From Actinomycetota bacterium (GTDB taxonomy: Bacteria > Actinomycetota > Acidimicrobiia > Acidimicrobiales > JAJPHD01), in assembly GCA_021325455.1 (NCBI GenBank), contig JAJPHD010000015.1, positions 1-55,504 on the forward strand: 55,504 nucleotides of DNA, given 5' to 3'. Positions 51,035 through 55,504 of the stretch are shown one piece after another; within the stretch, counting starts at the first letter, position 1, and each line of letters begins with the position of its first letter. A program made the translations under genes and the position numbers. Below the pieces are notes generated by a model. The model made no database searches. It saw only the letters and a program-made list of their open reading frames with translations, and was not told where the DNA came from.

Positions 51035-52012
51035 ATGGATCCCTCGGGGCACCTGGTCGGGGGGGAAGCCGGCACCGCCGAGGGCCCCACCTCGGTGCTC
51101 GACGCCTACTCGGCCGTGGTGACGGCGGTGGCCGAACGCGTCGTGCCCTCGGTGGCCAGCCTGGTCGTCCGGGGCCGGGGCGCCCGGGAGGGCTCCGGCA
51201 GTGGGGTGGTGGTGACGCCCGACGGCTATCTGTTGACCTCGGCCCATGTGGTGGCCGGAGCCAACCGGGGCCGGGTGTTGCTGGCCGACGGGCGGGACCT
51301 CGAGATGGAGGTGGTGGGGCGGGACGAGCTCTCCGACCTGGCTGTGGTCCGCGCCCAGGGTGGCCACCTACCCTTTGCCACCCTGGGGGATGCCGACCGC
51401 TTGAAGGTGGGCCAGCTGGTGGTCGCCGTCGGCAATCCGCTGGGAATGGCAGGGACGGTCACGGCGGGGGTGGTGAGTGCCCTGGGGCGGTCGCTGCCGA
51501 CCACAGGGCGCTCGGCCGTCCGCCTGGTGGAGAACGTCATCCAGACCGATGCCGCCCTCAACCCGGGTAGCTCCGGGGGGGGCCTGGCTGACTCGCGAGG
51601 CTGGGTGGTGGGCATCACCACGGCGGTGGCCGGCGTCGGCCTGGGGCTGGCCGTCCCCCTCAATGCGGCCACCAGGGCCATTGTCGGTGCTCTCATGCGG
51701 GACGGGCGGGTGCGTCGTGCCTACCTCGGCATCGTGGGGGCCCAGCGCCGCCTGGGGCCCCGCCAGGTGGCGGTGGCCCGTCAGGCGGCCGGCGTGGGTG
51801 TGGCTGAGGTCATCGATGCCAGCCCGGCGGCCCGGGCCGGGCTCCGGCCGACGGACGTGATCCTGGCCGTGGAGGGAACCCCCCTGGAGGGAGTGGGGGC
51901 TCTCCAGGCCCTGATGGTGGAGGAGGCCATCGGTCGGCCCCTCGCTGTGCGGGTCCTCAGGGGAGACGAGGTGGTGGAGCTGACCGCCTGGCCGGCAGAG
52001 CTGGTCGACTGA
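51035..52012 (+). CDS. HtrA-like trypsin/PDZ serine protease
   Basis: The 325-residue protein has a trypsin-fold domain (about 35-215) with His71 (TSAHVVAG), Asp101 (LSDLAVV) and Ser180 (NPGSSGGGLAD), then one PDZ domain (about 225-320, GVGVAEVIDASPAARAGLRPTDVILAVEGTPL). No signal peptide or membrane anchor is seen, so it is probably cytoplasmic unless the start is misplaced. Such proteases remove misfolded proteins or cut specific substrates. It shares a transcript with the RHH-like gene and abuts the convergent MFS gene. Confidence 0.88.
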   Translation: MDPSGHLVGGEAGTAEGPTSVLDAYSAVVTAVAERVVPSVASLVVRGRGAREGSGSGVVVTPDGYLLTSAHVVAGANRGRVLLADGRDLEMEVVGRDELSDLAVVRAQGGHLPFATLGDADRLKVGQLVVAVGNPLGMAGTVTAGVVSALGRSLPTTGRSAVRLVENVIQTDAALNPGSSGGGLADSRGWVVGITTAVAGVGLGLAVPLNAATRAIVGALMRDGRVRRAYLGIVGAQRRLGPRQVAVARQAAGVGVAEVIDASPAARAGLRPTDVILAVEGTPLEGVGALQALMVEEAIGRPLAVRVLRGDEVVELTAWPAELVD

Positions 52013-53395
52013 TCAGGCCGTGGCGGGGACGGCCGGGTCGGTCCGAGCCGGCTCCGGGCGCCGGTCCTGGGCCGGGGGACGAAGCTCGTCGGGCGAGGTG
52101 CGCAGCCTCCTCACGTCGGTGAGGGCCACGGCGAGGAAGGGGACCAGGGCGAAGCCGGCGATGGCCCACAGGGTGGACCGCAAGCCTATGGTGCCGCCCA
52201 GGGCGCCGGCCGCCAGGGACCCCAGGGGCATGGCGCCCATGACGAAGAACTTCATGGTGGCGGTCATGCGGGCCACCAGGCGGGGTGGCGTGATGGCCAG
52301 GCGCAGGCTCACCTGGTTGGTGTTGAAGACGGGAGATGCGAGGGCCCGGAGGAACCAGCCCGCCACGAGCACGGGGACGGCGACAGCGGCGTGGGCCAGG
52401 GGGAACACGGCGGGGGCCGACGCCATGCAGAGGGCGGACAGGACGATGGTGGGCCCCATCCCCAGGCGCACCGTGATGGGACGGACGGCCAGGGCGCCCA
52501 GGACGAAGCCGACGTTGCCCACCATGAAGACCAGGCCTATGGTGCCCGCCGACAGGTGAAGGACGCGGGCCTCGAACAGCACCAGGGCGACGTTCAGTGC
52601 CATGGTGATGGCGTTGAAGCTCCCCGTGGCTGCGGCCGTCCAGCGCAGCAGGCGGTGCCCCGTCACGTAGCGGAGGCCCTCCAGGATCTGACCGCGCAGA
52701 CCAGGACGGTCCTCCCCGGCCTTCCCTGGTCCTGGGGCCCCTGAGGGGGGAGGTTCCCCTTTCTTGATGCCGGCTATCGAGCAGGCGGTCATGAGGAACC
52801 CCAGGCTGTCGGCCACCAGAGCCAGGGGAGCGGAGAGGGCGCCTATGAGGAGCCCGGCCAGCCCCGGGCCGGCCAGCCGGGCACCTGAGGTCGACGTGCT
52901 GAGGCGGGCATTGGCCTCGTGGAGGCGCGAGGTGCCCACCAGACCAGGGAGGTAGGACTGCCAGGCGATGTCGAACAAGGTGGTGAGGCCGCCCATGACC
53001 AAGGCGGTTATGTCAAGGTAGGGAAGGCTGAGGCGGTGGAGGGCCCAGATGAGGGGGACCGATCCGAGGACCACGGCCCGGCCCAGGGCCGAAGCGATCA
53101 GCATGGGCCGTCGCCGGGCCCGCTCCAGCCAGACCCCGGCGGGCAACCCTATGAGCAGGAAGGGCACCGTCCCCAAGGCGGTGAGGAGGCCGACCTGCAG
53201 CGGGGTGGCGCGCAGCAGCAGTATGGCTGTGAGAGGAAGGGCCAGCAGGCTGACCTGCTCGCCCAGCGCAGCCGTCGTCTCGCCCCCCCAGAGCTTGAGG
53301 AAGTCCGGCTCCCGCCAGAGGCTGCGTGCCGGCGAGGAGCTGGCCGGCTGCGCTGCTGGTCTGGCTGGGTCCGGCCCCGTCGGACCGGCCGCCAT
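52013..53395 (-). CDS. MFS transporter (MFS_3/EntS-like)
   Basis: The 460-residue transporter has about 12 helices. The start FLKLWGGETTAALGEQVSLLALPLTAILLL and GLPAGVWLERARRRPMLIAS are typical of the MFS_3 (enterobactin exporter-like) group of drug or siderophore exporters. The substrate cannot be told. Its stop is directly next to the protease stop. A 364-base gap with a hairpin precedes it. Confidence 0.85.
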   Translation of the reverse strand: MAAGPTGPDPARPAAQPASSSPARSLWREPDFLKLWGGETTAALGEQVSLLALPLTAILLLRATPLQVGLLTALGTVPFLLIGLPAGVWLERARRRPMLIASALGRAVVLGSVPLIWALHRLSLPYLDITALVMGGLTTLFDIAWQSYLPGLVGTSRLHEANARLSTSTSGARLAGPGLAGLLIGALSAPLALVADSLGFLMTACSIAGIKKGEPPPSGAPGPGKAGEDRPGLRGQILEGLRYVTGHRLLRWTAAATGSFNAITMALNVALVLFEARVLHLSAGTIGLVFMVGNVGFVLGALAVRPITVRLGMGPTIVLSALCMASAPAVFPLAHAAVAVPVLVAGWFLRALASPVFNTNQVSLRLAITPPRLVARMTATMKFFVMGAMPLGSLAAGALGGTIGLRSTLWAIAGFALVPFLAVALTDVRRLRTSPDELRPPAQDRRPEPARTDPAVPATA

Positions 53396-53759
53396 CAGGC
53401 CGTGTGGCCCGGTGGGCGGGTGGCAGTCCTTCTGCCGCCGGGAGAACCCGGCACGGCCGGACGGAGGGGCCCGAAGGCGGATCGGGTGGGAGCGCCGTTG
53501 CCAAGCTCTCCGATTCGCTCACCCATGCCCACTCGCATCCTCTTCACCCTGATCGCCGTCTCGCCGCCCTTGCTCGTAACGCAATTGTAATAGGGCCTGC
53601 TCGTGGTTCGTGCCGTTGCCCGCTGTTCCTTCCGGTTACGTCGCCCGACCATCGGGTAAGCCCGGGGGACGACATATGGGAAGCGCATGACGAGGAGCTT
53701 GAAGCGAGGCAGGGCCAAGTTCGGCCTTGGTCCCGACCCTTACCCCCAGGGAGGATGCC
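53396..53759. other. Intergenic region between divergent MFS and hemerythrin genes
   Basis: No gene was found in 364 bases. A perfect hairpin GCCGGG-AGAA-CCCGGC (53437-53452) lies in the leader of the MFS gene. An AT-rich spot (GTAACGCAATTGTAATAG, 53576-53593) is the likeliest site for promoters, but no -35/-10 pair could be fixed. Confidence 0.5.
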
Positions 53760-54263
53760 GTGCCGGACATCTGCGATCTGATCCTCGACGAGCACGAGGC
53801 TCTTCGCCGGCATTTCGCCGAACTGGACCGGGAGCGGGAATCCAGTCCCGAGGTGGTGGAGGGGCTGTGGACCCCGGTGGCCAAGCTGCTGGTGTTGCAC
53901 GCCGCGGCGGAGGAGCACGTCTTCTACCCGAGCTTGCTGGCCACGGGGAGCCGGGCGAAGCAGGAGACCGAGGACGCCATCCAGGACCACAACGACATCC
54001 GCGATGCCGTCAGCCGAGCCGGGCAGGCCACGCCCGGCAGCCACGAGTGGTGGCAGGCGGTTCTGCGGGCCAGGGAGCAGAACAGTGAGCACATGGCGGA
54101 GGAGGAGCGGGGCGCCATCGCCGACCTTCGAACCCATGCCAGCTCCGCCGAGAGAGAGGAGCTGGGAGCGAACTGGGCCCGCTTTCGCGACCAGCATTCC
54201 GCCCTCGGCGGGGTGCCGCTGGCGGACAAGGATCCCGGGCGCTACCTCAAAGACCCCCGATGA
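53760..54263 (+). CDS. Hemerythrin domain protein
   Basis: The 167-residue protein is a four-helix hemerythrin-like HHE domain with candidate iron ligands His12/His18 (DEHEALRRHF), His47, Glu51 and His53 (LLVLHAAAEEHVFYPSL), His77 (QDHNDIRD), His111 and Glu115 (EHMAEEE). Such proteins bind a di-iron centre and sense or store oxygen, or respond to NO or redox stress. GTG 53760 follows GGGAGGATGCC. It stands alone on the plus strand. Confidence 0.85.
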   Translation: MPDICDLILDEHEALRRHFAELDRERESSPEVVEGLWTPVAKLLVLHAAAEEHVFYPSLLATGSRAKQETEDAIQDHNDIRDAVSRAGQATPGSHEWWQAVLRAREQNSEHMAEEERGAIADLRTHASSAEREELGANWARFRDQHSALGGVPLADKDPGRYLKDPR

Positions 54264-54272
54264 GGGCTGAGC

Positions 54273-55504
54273 CTAAGGGACCTGCTCCCAGCTTCCCCAG
54301 TGCCCGCTGAGCGAGGAGAGGTGCCAGACCCGGTCATTGGTCCCCACGGCATAGACGTCCTGGCGGTCGGAGCCCTGGCGGAAGGCGACGGTAGGGCCGT
54401 TGGCCAGCACACCCCCCAGGGTTGACCAACCGGACCACGAGGCACCGTAACCGGAGCGATGGTAGAGGGCGCCATTGCTGCCCCGGACGAAAGCCTCCAG
54501 ATACCCTCCACTGAAGGGGCTGGAGGCACCCGGCGTGGCGGTGGAGGTGCCCTTGAGGTCGTGCCAGCGCCCATCCAGGTGGAACCACAGCGCCTTGTCG
54601 GTACCAACCCCGAACACCGCCAGGTGCCCAGCAGAGACCGCGGCGGCAGCGGGGGCTGTTCCCCGGTAGAGCGTGCCGCCCACCTTCCACCACCGGCTGG
54701 TCCGGTCTGCCAGGCGCTCCCAGATGTGACCGCGGCCATCGACACCCACCACCTCGATGGACGAACCGTTGACGGCGGCCCCGGGGCTGGCCGACACTCG
54801 TCCTCCGAGGGATGCCCAATTGCCCCATGAGCCGTTCACGTCGCGTATCTCCCACACGGCGTCGTTGCCGCCACGGACGAAGACCTCGAAGCTGCCGGTG
54901 CCGGGGGACACGACGGCCGGACCTCCGAGGGCGCGCCCACCGATGTCCCGGGCCGACGACCACTTCCCCCCGGGCATCCAGGTGGCCACGGCGACCGAGC
55001 CCTTGGACGTGGTCACCGCCACCATTTCCTCGCCGTTGGGAGCTTGGGCCGCCCCCACGGTGAGCCCGGGGGCCGGGACCAGCGGGGCCAGGGGGGTGGC
55101 CGACACCTGGTTCGAGGGCGCCGACTGGCCCACGGCGTTGACCGCCGTGACCTCGTACCAATAGGTGTCGCCGTTGGTGAGGCGGGTGTCGGTGTACGTG
55201 GTCCCGGAGATGTCGCTCGCCACCTTGGTCCCCAAGGCGCCCTTCTTGGTGGAGCGGTAGACGTCGTAGCCGGTGATGGCCGATCCGCCGTCGGATGAGC
55301 TCGGTTGCCAGGAGAGAGAGAGAGTGGTGTTGCCAGGGGAGGCCTTCAGGCCCGTGGGGGGGCTGGGAGAGGTGGCCGCTTGACCGCTGGGCCCCCCGAA
55401 CACGGCCAGCTTGGGAGCGGGGTAGGTGAGCCCGTTGGCCTTGATGTAGGTCCCCTCGCCCCCGGCCCAGAGGTCCCCGTCGGGGGTGATGTCGAGGGCC
55501 CACA
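54273..55504 (-). CDS. FN3 and beta-propeller protein, C-terminal part (cut by window edge)
   Basis: The frame is open to the right edge, so the N-terminus and any signal peptide are missing. Visible from the edge: WALDITPDGDLWAGGEG (propeller-like end), a fibronectin type III domain (PSPPTGLKASPGN to SNQVSATPLAP), then repeated units of about 45-50 residues such as SFEVFVRGGNDAVWEI, IEVVGVDGRGHIWERL, LAVFGVGTDKALWFHL, LEAFVRGSNGALYHRS and QDVYAVGTNDRVWHLS. These are typical of PLL/tachylectin-like beta-propeller lectins. The protein is probably secreted and may bind carbohydrate. It is convergent with the hemerythrin gene. Confidence 0.8.
   Translation of the reverse strand, partial: WALDITPDGDLWAGGEGTYIKANGLTYPAPKLAVFGGPSGQAATSPSPPTGLKASPGNTTLSLSWQPSSSDGGSAITGYDVYRSTKKGALGTKVASDISGTTYTDTRLTNGDTYWYEVTAVNAVGQSAPSNQVSATPLAPLVPAPGLTVGAAQAPNGEEMVAVTTSKGSVAVATWMPGGKWSSARDIGGRALGGPAVVSPGTGSFEVFVRGGNDAVWEIRDVNGSWGNWASLGGRVSASPGAAVNGSSIEVVGVDGRGHIWERLADRTSRWWKVGGTLYRGTAPAAAAVSAGHLAVFGVGTDKALWFHLDGRWHDLKGTSTATPGASSPFSGGYLEAFVRGSNGALYHRSGYGASWSGWSTLGGVLANGPTVAFRQGSDRQDVYAVGTNDRVWHLSSLSGHWGSWEQVP

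Overview
The window is about 55 kb of very GC-rich bacterial DNA with dense short-gap operons, many GTG (some TTG) starts and a strong G/C third-position bias. The gene content (SRP RNA - dnaX - ybaB/ebfC - recR block, acyl-CoA carboxylase beta chain, MarP-like protease, ethylmalonyl-CoA pathway genes) suggests an actinobacterium, perhaps Acidimicrobiia-like. The phylum is inferred from style and gene order, not from a marker gene.

Layout. 1-2.9 kb: end of a DDE transposase, an APC amino-acid permease and a frameshifted lower-GC gene, which looks like a recombined edge. 2.9-8.3 kb: a leftward operon of vWA protein, J-domain membrane protein, OmpR-type response regulator and histidine kinase, preceded by a secreted DUF5666-like gene with OmpR-style direct repeats in its promoter. 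9-16.9 kb: a complete L-rhamnose catabolic cluster (isomerase, aldolase and kinase leftward; MFS transporter and a second sugar isomerase rightward; LacI regulator; mutarotase) around one divergent control region. 17-29.3 kb: methyltransferase, class III aminotransferase, GT20 trehalose-phosphate synthase with HAD phosphatase, MarP-like protease, GH15 trehalase/glucoamylase coupled to glucose dehydrogenase, ABC-F ATPase, MBL hydrolase, cupredoxin lipoprotein and a cNMP-binding protein. 29.4-36.7 kb: two tRNA-Ser genes, tadA, MetE-like protein, YHS permease with ArsR, cupin, SRP RNA, dnaX-ybaB-recR. 36.7-46.7 kb: thiolase, crotonyl-CoA carboxylase/reductase, epimerase, acyl-CoA carboxylase beta chain, ethylmalonyl-CoA mutase and 3-hydroxyacyl-CoA dehydrogenase, i.e. 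much of the ethylmalonyl-CoA pathway. 46.7-55.5 kb: two tandem cyclophilins, aspartokinase-asd, a ribbon-helix-helix-like protein, PDZ protease, MFS exporter, hemerythrin protein and the 3' part of a secreted FN3/beta-propeller protein.

How the parts work together. Rhamnose genes form a self-contained regulon with mirrored LacI-type operators just downstream of both -10 boxes. The acetyl-CoA assimilation genes share a palindrome (TACCG-N2-CGGTA type) that overlaps the predicted -10 boxes of ccr and the hydroxyacyl-CoA dehydrogenase. Many genes without a Shine-Dalgarno sequence carry a TAnnnT hexamer 6-9 nt before the start codon, which points to widespread leaderless transcription and helped choose several starts. 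Within operons, 4-base stop/start overlaps (GTGA, ATGA, TTGA, CTGA) are the rule. No CRISPR array or phage region was seen. The most novel-looking items are the vWA/J-domain/two-component operon with its promoter repeats, the shared operator of the ethylmalonyl-CoA genes, and a palindrome over a tRNA-Ser promoter.
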